Positions 1-5,145 of a stretch of 5,308 nt of DNA are shown here, in pieces (the stretch's first letter is position 1; each line of letters starts with the position of its first letter). The notes under the pieces are model-generated. The model saw only the letters and a list, made by a program, of their open reading frames with translations, was not told the origin of the DNA and did no database searches. Both the position numbers and the translations under genes were made by a program. This stretch comes from Chloroflexota bacterium (lineage in GTDB: Bacteria; Chloroflexota; Dehalococcoidia; Bin125): positions 1 through 5,308 of the forward strand of contig JAPUIR010000450.1 in assembly GCA_027296805.1 (NCBI GenBank), in the 5' to 3' direction.

Positions 1-337
1 AGCTTCCCGCCCCGAGCGACCGTACGAAATAGATCCGGCCCCGCTCCAGACGCTGCAGACTGGTCAGCTCCCCGGGTAGCGCCGGGCTCCACATCGTCCA
101 GCTCTGGCTTCGCGCGTGGAACTCCCAAACAGACTCCACCAGTGGCCGCACGTCGTTCAGCGCCAGCGGTGTCTCCAACCCCACGCCGCCGTACAGCACC
201 ACGTTCCAGCCCGGAAACAGCTCTTGGATCGGCCCCTGCGCAGAGACCCGCTCTCGTCCCAGCCCCGCGCTGATCGCGCTGAGTACCAGCACCGTTGCGA
301 AAACGACCAGGACGGCGTTGCGAATGTATGGTCCCAA
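1..337 (-). CDS. Exported surface-type protein with 'GWN' motif, N-terminal part (cut by window edge)
   Basis: The frame is open from a TAA at 371-373 down to base 1. It has no ATG or GTG in the N-terminal region; the best start is TTG at 335-337, preceded by GGAG (344-347) six bases upstream. About 112 residues are visible. Residues 8-26 are hydrophobic after a short basic N-terminus (YIRNAVLVV...), and V31-S32-A33 followed by Gln is a plausible signal peptidase I site. The mature part begins with a PGWNVVLYGG segment (residues 42-51), followed by a region rich in Trp and aromatics (SVWEFHARSQSW) and a 'LERGRIYFVRS' strand. This GWN...VW...Y.F pattern occurs in secreted proteins of Chloroflexota and some Actinobacteria, usually of unknown function. 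The gene starts 62 bp after the lipoprotein gene on the same strand, so co-transcription is likely. The C-terminus is outside the window. I am confident that it is coding, but not of its role. Confidence 0.72.
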   Translation of the reverse strand, partial: MGPYIRNAVLVVFATVLVLSAISAGLGRERVSAQGPIQELFPGWNVVLYGGVGLETPLALNDVRPLVESVWEFHARSQSWTMWSPALPGELTSLQRLERGRIYFVRSLGAGS

Positions 338-399
338 GATTCGCTCCGGGACCCCACCACCGCGACCAGCTTACCGGACCGCTTCCAACCGCGCCGCGT

Positions 400-1674
400 C
401 TACCCGTCCGACTCCGGCGCCACGAAGACCCGCTCCCAGAAGTCCACGAGCCAGCGCCCTCCCGTGAGCGTCATGTCGAAACGCACCGACTGACTCCCGT
501 CACCGATCGGCACGAAGACCCTCCCGCGCTCGCCGTCGAGCTGTGAGATCGGCGTCGCCGGCTCACCGACCAGGAACGTCTGCACCAGCTTCGTTAGGTC
601 GCGCTCTACGTCCTCCGCCGACTCCCAGCCCCGGAACGCAATCGCCTCCGGTCCCGCCAGCACGAACAGATTGAGCGTGTCTGAGTCCTGCAAGGCCGCC
701 AGATACGCCAGCGCCGTGTTTGCCATCGCCTCCACCACCGTGGCGTCTGGCTCGGGCTGCGTCTCTGGCACCGTCGTCACCGAGAACTGGTAGGCCCCGA
801 TCTTCGATCCCAACGCGAACACCTCCACCCGGTAGCTGCCGTCCTGTGTCAACGTCAGCGCGATCTCCGGATCGAGCCCGTGGCCGCTGTCGTCAGCCGC
901 TTGCAGGAACGTCCCATCTGGCGCGAACATCTGCGCCAGCAAGTCCGATCCCAGCACCCCCTCCACGTACACCAGCACCGGCTGTCCCACCGTGCCCGTG
1001 AACTCGAATACGTCCACATCGCCCGGCTGACCAATCGTCCCGTTCACCGTTGTCCCGATCGCCACGATCTGCGAATCATCGTCCGTATCGAACGGCAGCA
1101 ACTCCAGCGTGATCTCGAAATCGCCAATATCGGAGCCGAACGCCTCCACCCGAATCACCTGCAACCCCGTCGACACTAGCCCCGTCACCACCAACGAATC
1201 CCGGTTCGCGCCTGGGCTGACGTCATCGTTGCTAATGATCTCCGTCCGGTTCGGCTCCAGCAGCGTCACGATCGGGTCCATCCCCGCTTTCCCGTCGACC
1301 CGGATTCGCACCAGGTCGCCCTCCGCCCCCTCGAAACGGAACTGGCGAACCCCACCCACCTCTTCGATCGAAGCCGGGAACGTCTCGCCGTAGACCAGGA
1401 TCTCTCGATTGGGATCGAAGGCGGGCTCCGTCTGCTCCTCCACCACCTCACCCGGCTCGTCCTCCTCGACAGGCTCCGTCTCCTCCGTGGGCTCGGTCGC
1501 CGTCCCCTGAGGTTCCTCCCCCGTCGGCTCCTCCTCCACGGCCTGTTCACTCTGTTCTGGGGTCTCGCTCCCCGGCTCTTCTGCGGGTGCGTCGTCACCC
1601 CCACACGCGGCGAGCGTGATCGCTCCCACCAAGAGCAAGCTGCCAAGCAAGTGCAATCGATACGGCATGGTCAT
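400..1674 (-). CDS. Lipoprotein with two PPC-like beta domains and an NTF2-like C-terminal domain
   Basis: 424 residues, ending in TAG. The N-terminus is a lipoprotein signal: hydrophobic residues 9-23, then the lipobox L21-A22-A23-C24, so the mature protein is anchored by lipidated Cys24. Residues 25-88 are a very acidic Glu/Pro/Thr linker typical of a surface spacer. Residues about 90-193 and 203-301 are two similar beta-rich modules ('GVRQFRFEGAEGDLVRIRV' and 'DVDVFEFTGTVGQPVLVYV', each ending in a 'G.Y/F.' strand). They resemble bacterial pre-peptidase C-terminal (PPC) domains, which are non-catalytic beta-sandwiches. After a Pro/Glu linker, residues about 312-420 form an alpha-plus-beta domain (ALAYLAALQDSDT... 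then 'VRFDMTLTGGRWLVDFWE') like NTF2/SnoaL or DUF4878 folds. No protease or other catalytic residues are evident. The start ATG at 1672-1674 has only a weak AGGG upstream; the ATG two codons further in is possible. It probably acts at the outer cell surface, with ligand unknown. Confidence 0.88.
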   Translation of the reverse strand: MTMPYRLHLLGSLLLVGAITLAACGGDDAPAEEPGSETPEQSEQAVEEEPTGEEPQGTATEPTEETEPVEEDEPGEVVEEQTEPAFDPNREILVYGETFPASIEEVGGVRQFRFEGAEGDLVRIRVDGKAGMDPIVTLLEPNRTEIISNDDVSPGANRDSLVVTGLVSTGLQVIRVEAFGSDIGDFEITLELLPFDTDDDSQIVAIGTTVNGTIGQPGDVDVFEFTGTVGQPVLVYVEGVLGSDLLAQMFAPDGTFLQAADDSGHGLDPEIALTLTQDGSYRVEVFALGSKIGAYQFSVTTVPETQPEPDATVVEAMANTALAYLAALQDSDTLNLFVLAGPEAIAFRGWESAEDVERDLTKLVQTFLVGEPATPISQLDGERGRVFVPIGDGSQSVRFDMTLTGGRWLVDFWERVFVAPESDG

Positions 1675-1733
1675 ACCAGCGTCGCCCTGCCCGCGTCAGG
1701 TCACGATGAACCTGCTCCCCTGATCGTAACATC

Positions 1734-1760
1734 GTTCGAGAGTAGGAGCCTTTGTTCGAG
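1734..1760. repeat. Direct repeat GTTCGAG, two copies 20 bp apart
   Basis: GTTCGAG occurs at 1734-1740 and again at 1754-1760, a 20 bp period (about two helical turns), in the region upstream of the lipoprotein start. This spacing suits a dimeric regulator binding one face of the DNA, but a seven-base repeat in GC-rich DNA can also arise by chance. Confidence 0.3.
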
Positions 1761-1770
1761 GACATTGTGC

Positions 1771-1790
1771 CTGTTTCCTCGATGAAACAG
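1771..1790. promoter_or_regulatory. Perfect 7-bp inverted repeat upstream of the lipoprotein gene
   Basis: CTGTTTC (1771-1777) and GAAACAG (1784-1790) are exact reverse complements around a six-base centre CTCGAT. The element lies about 100 bp upstream of the lipoprotein ATG, and it is AT-richer than its surroundings. It could be an operator or a leader hairpin; no T-run follows on either strand, so a terminator is unlikely. I see no convincing -35/-10 pair next to it. Confidence 0.35.
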
Positions 1791-1814
1791 CCCCGTACAT
1801 CGTCGTCGGACAAC

Positions 1815-1847
1815 AACGGCCAGGGCGCACGAAGTGCCCCGGCCGTT
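1815..1847 (-). terminator. Hairpin, probable terminator of the peroxiredoxin gene
   Basis: AACGGCC (1815-1821) pairs with GGCCGTT (1841-1847). After one mismatch (plus strand) or G-U pair (minus-strand RNA), the stem continues with a further GC-rich segment closed by a small loop around 1829-1833. It begins 43 bp beyond the TAG of the minus-strand peroxiredoxin gene. On that strand the bases after the stem are GTTGTCC, a weak U-tract, so termination may be inefficient or need Rho. Confidence 0.5.
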
Positions 1848-1889
1848 TGCTTACGATTCGGGAAGCCGATGCAGGCCGCCGCTGGGGCG

Positions 1890-2576
1890 CTACGCCTCCG
1901 CCGCTGAGCGCACAGCCGCCAGCACCTCGCTCGGCTCCATCCGCCGCGAATAGTCCCCTGCCATGTAGCTCGCCGCGACCCGGCCGTCCTTGCCCACGAC
2001 CAGCGTCGCCGGCACCGGCAGCATCCAGCCCGTGGCCGGATTCGCCTCCGGCAGCACGATTCCCCAGCCGGTGTACGTCTCCCGCAGGAAGGGCGTCAGC
2101 TCCCAGGCCAGCTTGTACGACCGGATCACGGATCCGTCCTCGTCGTACAGATTCGGGATCGTCGACTTCGTCTTGTCCATCAGCTTCAGCGCGGTTTCCT
2201 CCGTCTCAGGACCGATCAGGAAGATCTCGCCGCCCAGCGCCTGAACCTCATCGTGAATGCTCTGCAGACCTTGAACCTCAAGGTTGCAGTACGGTCACCA
2301 CTGCCCTCGATAGAACGACAGCACCACCGGCCCTCGCTTCAAACTCGCCGAGAGCGACCGCGTCTCCCCGCTCCCCGCTTGCCGCAGCGTGAAGTCTGGG
2401 GCCATATCCCCCTCCGACAGCGCCTCGGCCACCACCGTCGCGTCCAACTGCTCTGCCACCCGCTGCGTCTCCGCCAGCACCTCCGCCGGGAGTCGCTCCG
2501 CGGCCTGCGCCCGTATCGTCGCGGCGCCGGACTCGAAATTCTGGATTTCGCTCAAAACTGTCCCCTCATCTGGCAT
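1890..2576 (-). CDS. Peroxiredoxin-like selenoprotein (UxxC active site; in-frame UGA read as Sec)
   Basis: Reading through one in-frame TGA (2295-2297) gives 228 residues of a continuous AhpC/TSA-type thioredoxin-fold protein. The N-terminal helical region (1-53) is followed by the family motif GDMAPDFTL (56-64), then strand PVVLSFYRGQW (83-93), the recoded residue U94, and P95-Y96-C97-N98. Relatives have Trp-Cys-Pro-Tyr-Cys here, so UGA replaces the peroxidatic cysteine and C97 is the likely resolving partner. The C-terminal part carries the expected 'LPVPATLVVGKDGRV' strand and 'DYSRRMEPSEVL' ending. It probably reduces peroxides or related thiol oxidants in the cytoplasm; electron donor unknown. 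I chose ATG 2574-2576 because GAGG lies nine bases upstream and relatives begin near here; an upstream ATG at 2610-2612 would add 12 residues (240 total). The gene stops with TAG at 1890-1892. A standard caller would give two fragments, 2295-2612 and 1890-2180. The alternative is a nonsense mutation or a read error at one base, which the SECIS-like hairpin argues against. Confidence 0.88.
2262..2289 (-). promoter_or_regulatory. Bacterial SECIS element (bSECIS-like hairpin)
   Basis: In the minus-strand mRNA, CTGCA (2289-2285) pairs with TGCAG (2266-2262), and ACCTTGA (2284-2278) pairs with TCAAGGT (2274-2268). Only a bulged C (2267) interrupts the stem, giving 12 base pairs with a GGU apical loop (2277-2275). 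If the closing A-U pair opens, the loop is AGGUU. The loop begins 17 nt after the UGA. That fits the known bSECIS spacing (roughly 16-37 nt) and the rule of a G in the first loop positions. It lies inside the coding sequence, as bacterial SECIS elements do. SelB binding is inferred. Confidence 0.8.
2295..2297 (-). other. UGA selenocysteine codon
   Basis: This in-frame TGA sits exactly at the peroxidatic cysteine of the FYRGxW-C-PYC motif, with clear family homology on both sides and no frame change. TGA ends other genes in this window (4710-4712 and 5146-5148), so UGA is a normal stop here and needs local recoding, consistent with Sec and not with a UGA-as-Trp or UGA-as-Gly code. Confidence 0.85.
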
Positions 2577-2636
2577 TCCATTCAGCCTCGGTCGCAGGAT
2601 ACCCGCACGCATCCGTCTCGTGCCACGCCTGCCGGA

Positions 2637-2666
2637 TTGCCGCTCATCTGGCGCGCCCCATATACT
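2637..2666 (+). promoter_or_regulatory. Sigma70-type promoter for the ferredoxin gene
   Basis: TTGCCG (2637-2642), an 18 bp spacer and TATACT (2661-2666) match five of six -10 bases and four of six -35 bases. Transcription would begin near 2673, giving a leader of about 50 nt before the GTG start. The stretch is unusually AT-rich for this window. It sits between the divergent peroxiredoxin and ferredoxin genes; I found no equally good minus-strand promoter. Confidence 0.6.
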
Positions 2667-2724
2667 CTCTCTGTACGTATGCCTGCGCTCGCCGGATGCG
2701 GGCGCTCTCTACGCTGGGGGACAC

Positions 2725-3228
2725 GTGCCCTACGACATCGTCGATTGGTGCATCGGCTGCACCGCCTGCACCAACAAGTGCCCCACCAACGCCATCTATG
2801 GCCAGCGCAACGATATCCACTACATCGATCCCGCCCTCTGCATCGATTGCGGGGCCTGCGGCGCCGTCTGCCCTGTCGAATCCATCCTCGACGAGGACGG
2901 TGACATCTGCCGCAAGTTCAGCCGCAAGGAAGCCCCCCTCGCCTTCGTCATCTCCGACCTCTGCATCGGCGGCGGCTGCGAACTCTGCATCAATGTCTGC
3001 CCCTTCGACGCCCTTGTCCTCGAAGTCACCGACGAAGCCAACGACTTCTTCGGCCAAGCCATGGTGATCGAAAAGAACTGCGTCGGCTGCCGGCTCTGCG
3101 AGGACTCCTGCGGCTGGGACGCCGTCCACATCCTGCCCGAGCGCGAACTCCTCAAGAAGAGCTACTACCCCGACGACCCGCCCACTCCGGGCCAGAAAAA
3201 GTTCAAGAAGGTCGCCACCACCGCCTAG
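2725..3228 (+). CDS. Ferredoxin-type protein with four [4Fe-4S] cluster motifs (polyferredoxin)
   Basis: 167 residues from GTG 2725-2727, preceded by GGGGGA (2716-2721); the start is set at the first residues before the first cluster motif. Four Cys motifs follow. They are C9-x2-C12-x2-C15-x3-C19-P, C39-x2-C42-x2-C45-x3-C49-P, C80-x4-C85-x2-C88-x3-C92-P, and C119-x2-C122-x2-C125-x3-C129-Gly. This is a tandem of two dicluster ferredoxin units, with a spare Cys62 between them. Motif 3 has a two-residue Gly insertion (CIGGGCELC) and motif 4 lacks the usual Pro. There is no signal peptide, so it is a cytoplasmic electron carrier or a small subunit of a larger redox enzyme. The C-terminus is Lys-rich (KKFKK). 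It ends in TAG and is divergent from the Sec-peroxiredoxin. The open frame extends upstream to 2389, but that part runs antisense to the peroxiredoxin and has no ferredoxin features. Confidence 0.9.
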   Translation: MPYDIVDWCIGCTACTNKCPTNAIYGQRNDIHYIDPALCIDCGACGAVCPVESILDEDGDICRKFSRKEAPLAFVISDLCIGGGCELCINVCPFDALVLEVTDEANDFFGQAMVIEKNCVGCRLCEDSCGWDAVHILPERELLKKSYYPDDPPTPGQKKFKKVATTA

Positions 3229-3240
3229 CGACTGACCTGC

Positions 3241-3253
3241 CTCCCGTCGGGAG
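3241..3253 (+). terminator. Small GC hairpin after the ferredoxin gene
   Basis: CTCCC (3241-3245) and GGGAG (3249-3253) enclose a GTC loop, 12 bp after the ferredoxin TAG. No T-run follows, so intrinsic termination is doubtful; it may instead protect the transcript 3' end. Confidence 0.25.
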
Positions 3254-3269
3254 CGCGCCGTGGCCGGGC

Positions 3270-3386
3270 CGGCGTTGCCTGTCAACTCACACGTCTATCT
3301 GGCTGCGGTGAGTCAAACGAACCTCAGCCCGCCATCGCCGGACCTCCTACACGATCCGACGCAGGCTCCGCGCACTCGGCGTTGCC
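3270..3386. repeat. Ten-base direct repeat CGGCGTTGCC in the convergent gap
   Basis: CGGCGTTGCC occurs at 3270-3279 and 3377-3386. The region 3229-3471 between the convergent ferredoxin and substrate-binding genes holds no convincing gene, tRNA or known RNA. What it contains is this repeat and several hairpins. Confidence 0.3.
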
Positions 3387-3426
3387 CCGCCTGCGACCAG
3401 CTCCGGTGTTCGGAGCGTGCGGGGGC
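3384..3426. other. Nested stem-loop in the convergent intergenic region
   Basis: GCCCCGC (3384-3390) pairs with GCGGGGGC (3419-3426) with one bulged G. It encloses a perfect inner hairpin, GCTCCG (3400-3405) and CGGAGC (3411-3416), around a five-base loop. The internal loop is 9 nt on one side and 2 nt on the other. It could be a 3' end structure of either convergent transcript; neither side has a clear T-run. Confidence 0.35.
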
Positions 3427-3446
3427 CCTCAAAGGCGAACAAGCGG

Positions 3447-3459
3447 GGGGTGCAACCCC
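3447..3459 (-). terminator. Hairpin after the substrate-binding protein gene
   Basis: On the minus strand GGGGT and ACCCC (3459-3455 and 3451-3447) enclose a three-base loop, 12 bp after the TAG at 3472-3474. The following bases are GC-rich before a GCTTGTT stretch, so this is a weak intrinsic terminator at best. Confidence 0.35.
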
Positions 3460-3471
3460 TCTGTCCAGAAA

Positions 3472-4536
3472 CTAGCCCTCGACCAGCACCCCTCCGTCGT
3501 AGATCGATTCAATGATCGACCCGTCGACCGCTGCCGAAACGTCGGTCGCCCCCTCCAGACCCCCGAACTCCAGCAGCACATCATGCAACGCCTGGAACTG
3601 CGCCTCCGTGAACGTGCCCAGCCCGTCCGCCTCCGTCCGCGCTGAGACCGCGTTCCCCAACTCCGTGTCCAGCAGGAACCGCTCGTGGACCAGATCCGCG
3701 TCCTCCGCGATGAACGCCCGCGTCGCCTCGATCGCCGCCGCCGGATTGTCCAGCGCAAACTGGAATCCCCGCATCGTCGCGATCAAGAAGCGGCGCAGCC
3801 GCTCGCGCCCGTCCTCGTCCGACAACAGATCCTCGTTCACCACGTAGGTCACTCCCAGCGTCGGCACTCCCACATCGGCGGCCTCGAACACCCGCACTTG
3901 CACCCCGATCACACGTCGCAGCAAGTCGGGCTCGTTCGACAAGAACACCGGGTAGACATCCACCGTGCCCTCGCTCAGCACCGCCGGATTGAAGCCCACA
4001 TCCACCAGATCGACGTCCTCCACCGTCAGACCCGCCGAAGCCAGCAGCGCATGAAATTCTGCCTGCACGACACCCTTCACCCCCACCGTGCGCCCCGCGA
4101 AATCCGCCGGCGACTCGATCCCGCTGTCCGCCAGCACCGTGTAGCCCAGATCGCCCCGCTGTCCAAACAGCGCCACGGCAACCAGCGGCGCCTCCGCCCC
4201 GGCCCGCCGCTGCAGCACCTCAGACGCCGGCTGTGTCGTCAGATCGATCTGGCCGGCCGCCAGCAACTGAATGTGCTCGCTTGTCCCCAGCGCCGCATGC
4301 CGGATCGTCACATTCAGCCCCACGTCGTCGAAGAAACCCTGCTGGTCCGCCACGTACACCGCCACGAAAGGCAAGTTCGCCTGCGCCCGAAAGCCGGCCA
4401 TGAACTCGAAGTCCAGCGCCTCGTCTTCGTCGTCGCCGCCACAGGCCGCCATGACCGCACCGACGGCGATCAGCACCACCGCCAGCAGCCAGATTCCACG
4501 ACCGACAGAAGCGCGCTTCCGCAACAGAACCAGCAT
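3472..4536 (-). CDS. ABC transporter substrate-binding lipoprotein, NMT1/THI5 (SsuA-like) family
   Basis: 354 residues from ATG 4534-4536, chosen because a very strong Shine-Dalgarno GAGGAGG (4548-4542) lies five bases upstream; an ATG at 4573-4575 would place a non-signal stretch before the signal peptide. A basic N-terminus (RKR) and hydrophobic core 15-29 end in a lipobox V28-M29-A30-A31-C32, so the mature protein is lipid-anchored at the outer face of the membrane. The binding domain begins near residue 43. It shows the family's 'FVAVYVADQQGFFDDVGLNV' region (57-76), 'LLAAGQIDL' (91-99), a 'DFAGRTVGVKG' segment (145-155) and 'VDVYPVFLSNEP' (192-203), which resembles the substrate-gating part of pyrimidine-precursor binders. 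It delivers a small solute to a permease such as the one encoded upstream. Candidates are thiamine or riboflavin precursors, sulfonates or nitriles; sequence alone does not choose. No TPP or FMN riboswitch is visible upstream. Confidence 0.92.
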   Translation of the reverse strand: MLVLLRKRASVGRGIWLLAVVLIAVGAVMAACGGDDEDEALDFEFMAGFRAQANLPFVAVYVADQQGFFDDVGLNVTIRHAALGTSEHIQLLAAGQIDLTTQPASEVLQRRAGAEAPLVAVALFGQRGDLGYTVLADSGIESPADFAGRTVGVKGVVQAEFHALLASAGLTVEDVDLVDVGFNPAVLSEGTVDVYPVFLSNEPDLLRRVIGVQVRVFEAADVGVPTLGVTYVVNEDLLSDEDGRERLRRFLIATMRGFQFALDNPAAAIEATRAFIAEDADLVHERFLLDTELGNAVSARTEADGLGTFTEAQFQALHDVLLEFGGLEGATDVSAAVDGSIIESIYDGGVLVEG

Positions 4537-4574
4537 CGGACCCTCCTCAGACTGGGTCGACGCCGGACACACCA

Positions 4575-4600
4575 AGGGCCGACCCTGACAGGCCGGCCCT
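4575..4600 (-). terminator. Strong 10-bp leader hairpin between the 127-residue gene and the substrate-binding gene
   Basis: AGGGCCGGCC (minus strand, 4600-4591) pairs with GGTCGGCCCT (4584-4575) with one G-U pair and a six-base loop. On the minus strand it is followed by TTGGTGTGT. It lies 110 bp after the upstream gene's TGA and 26 bp before the Shine-Dalgarno of the substrate-binding gene. It may be a partial terminator, an attenuator, or a 5' stabilising stem that raises the level of the binding protein message. Confidence 0.5.
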
Positions 4601-4665
4601 CATTCGGATGAGCAGCTCGGGGCTATGCGCCGCCTGAACTTCGATTGCGTGCGTGTAGACGACCG

Positions 4666-4694
4666 ACCCTACGTGGGGTCCTGGACCCGGTCAA
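4666..4694 (-). promoter_or_regulatory. Candidate internal promoter with a palindrome in its spacer
   Basis: On the minus strand TTGACC (4694-4689), a 17 bp spacer and TAGGGT (4671-4666) form a plausible but weak -35/-10 pair just after the stop of the 127-residue gene. The spacer contains the near-complete palindrome GGGTCC-A-GGACCC (4688-4676), which could be a repressor site that blocks the promoter. Five of six -35 bases match; the -10 is poor. Confidence 0.4.
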
Positions 4695-4709
4695 GCCGCG
4701 CCGCATCGT

Positions 4710-5093
4710 TCAGGACGGGTCCGCGGGGGTCGCGTCCGACGTTGCGACGTCGCCCACGTCCGTCGCATTGCCCTCACCCCCGTACGGGGGACCCTCGTTC
4801 AGCACGTACGACTTGAACCACCAGCCATCCACCGCGTCCCGCCGGAACTCCGCCACCAGATGGTGTTGATAGCGGACCTTCAAGTCCGTTCCCAGATCGA
4901 CATCATCCCCCTCGATCTCCAGCAGCGCGTCGCTCCCCGTCATCTTCACCACCACCCGCTTGACCTCCCGTGCGATCAGCTTCTGAGGGATTCGCCCTTC
5001 AACGTTGGTCGGATCGGGATCGTCATCGTGCGCCACATTGGCCTGCGCGAGTGCTCGCTCCACCTGCGTCTTCGGGGTCTCCTTCTCGATCAT
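4710..5093 (-). CDS. Hypothetical 127-residue soluble protein in an ABC transporter operon
   Basis: The start ATG 5091-5093 has GAGG seven bases upstream (5104-5101), and the gene stops with TGA at 4710-4712. I do not recognise the family. The N-terminal 35 residues are charged with an acidic patch (AHDDDPDPTN). Residues about 36-98 look like a compact alpha-plus-beta fold: 'AREVKRVVVKM', 'ALLEIEGDDVDL', 'LKVRYQHHLVAEFRRD', 'GWWFKSYVL'. The last 25 residues are Gly/Asp/Ala/Thr-rich and probably disordered. There is no signal peptide, membrane segment or cysteine. It lies 52 bp after the permease gene and 173 bp before the substrate-binding gene on the same strand. It may be a metabolic enzyme fragment or accessory factor acting on the imported compound, but nothing in the sequence shows this. 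Confidence 0.75.
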   Translation of the reverse strand: MIEKETPKTQVERALAQANVAHDDDPDPTNVEGRIPQKLIAREVKRVVVKMTGSDALLEIEGDDVDLGTDLKVRYQHHLVAEFRRDAVDGWWFKSYVLNEGPPYGGEGNATDVGDVATSDATPADPS

Positions 5094-5109
5094 CAGCTTG
5101 CCTCACGTC

Positions 5110-5126
5110 GCCGGGGAGGGCCCGGC
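5110..5126 (-). other. Intercistronic GC hairpin between permease and hypothetical gene
   Basis: GCCGGG (5110-5115) and CCCGGC (5121-5126) enclose a five-base loop. It sits immediately upstream of the Shine-Dalgarno of the 127-residue gene and could tune processing or translation within the operon. No T-run follows it on the minus strand. Confidence 0.3.
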
Positions 5127-5145
5127 CTTTCACTGCTGTTCCCAC

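Noticed and set aside
1595..1816. Minus-strand frame of 73 residues upstream of the lipoprotein
   Set aside because: It overlaps the lipoprotein start in another frame, has no family resemblance, and would displace the well-supported signal peptide.
1890..2612. Two separate genes, or a pseudogene, in place of one Sec gene
   Set aside because: The frame is unchanged across the TGA, both halves belong to one fold, the TGA replaces the catalytic Cys exactly, and a SECIS-like hairpin follows. One resequencing read could still overturn this.
2389..2724. Upstream extension of the ferredoxin frame
   Set aside because: It is antisense to the peroxiredoxin coding region, is low complexity (Ser/Ala/Arg-rich) and has no ferredoxin features. 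The GTG at 2725 has a Shine-Dalgarno and a promoter in front.
2644..3285. Long minus-strand frame opposite the ferredoxin
   Set aside because: Its Gly/Ala/Asp/Val-rich composition is the shadow of a GC-rich gene on the other strand; the four Cys-cluster motifs show the plus strand is the real one.
3229..3471. tRNA gene in the gap
   Set aside because: No T-arm sequence (GTTCGAATC-like) with matching acceptor arms on either strand.
3260..3475. Small plus-strand frame with a CPACDQLRC segment
   Set aside because: The Cys pair resembles a zinc knuckle, but composition is not protein-like, there is no good Shine-Dalgarno, and it overlaps hairpins and the end of the binding-protein gene.
3685..4611. 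Long plus-strand frame opposite the substrate-binding protein
   Set aside because: Its Arg/His/Gln-rich translation is an antisense artefact, and the minus-strand protein has clear family motifs, a lipobox and a strong ribosome binding site.
4537..4709. TPP or FMN riboswitch before the NMT1-like gene
   Set aside because: Such a gene family often has one, so I looked for CUGAGA and the conserved TPP 3' segment, and for the FMN motif. None is present; only a hairpin and a palindrome are.
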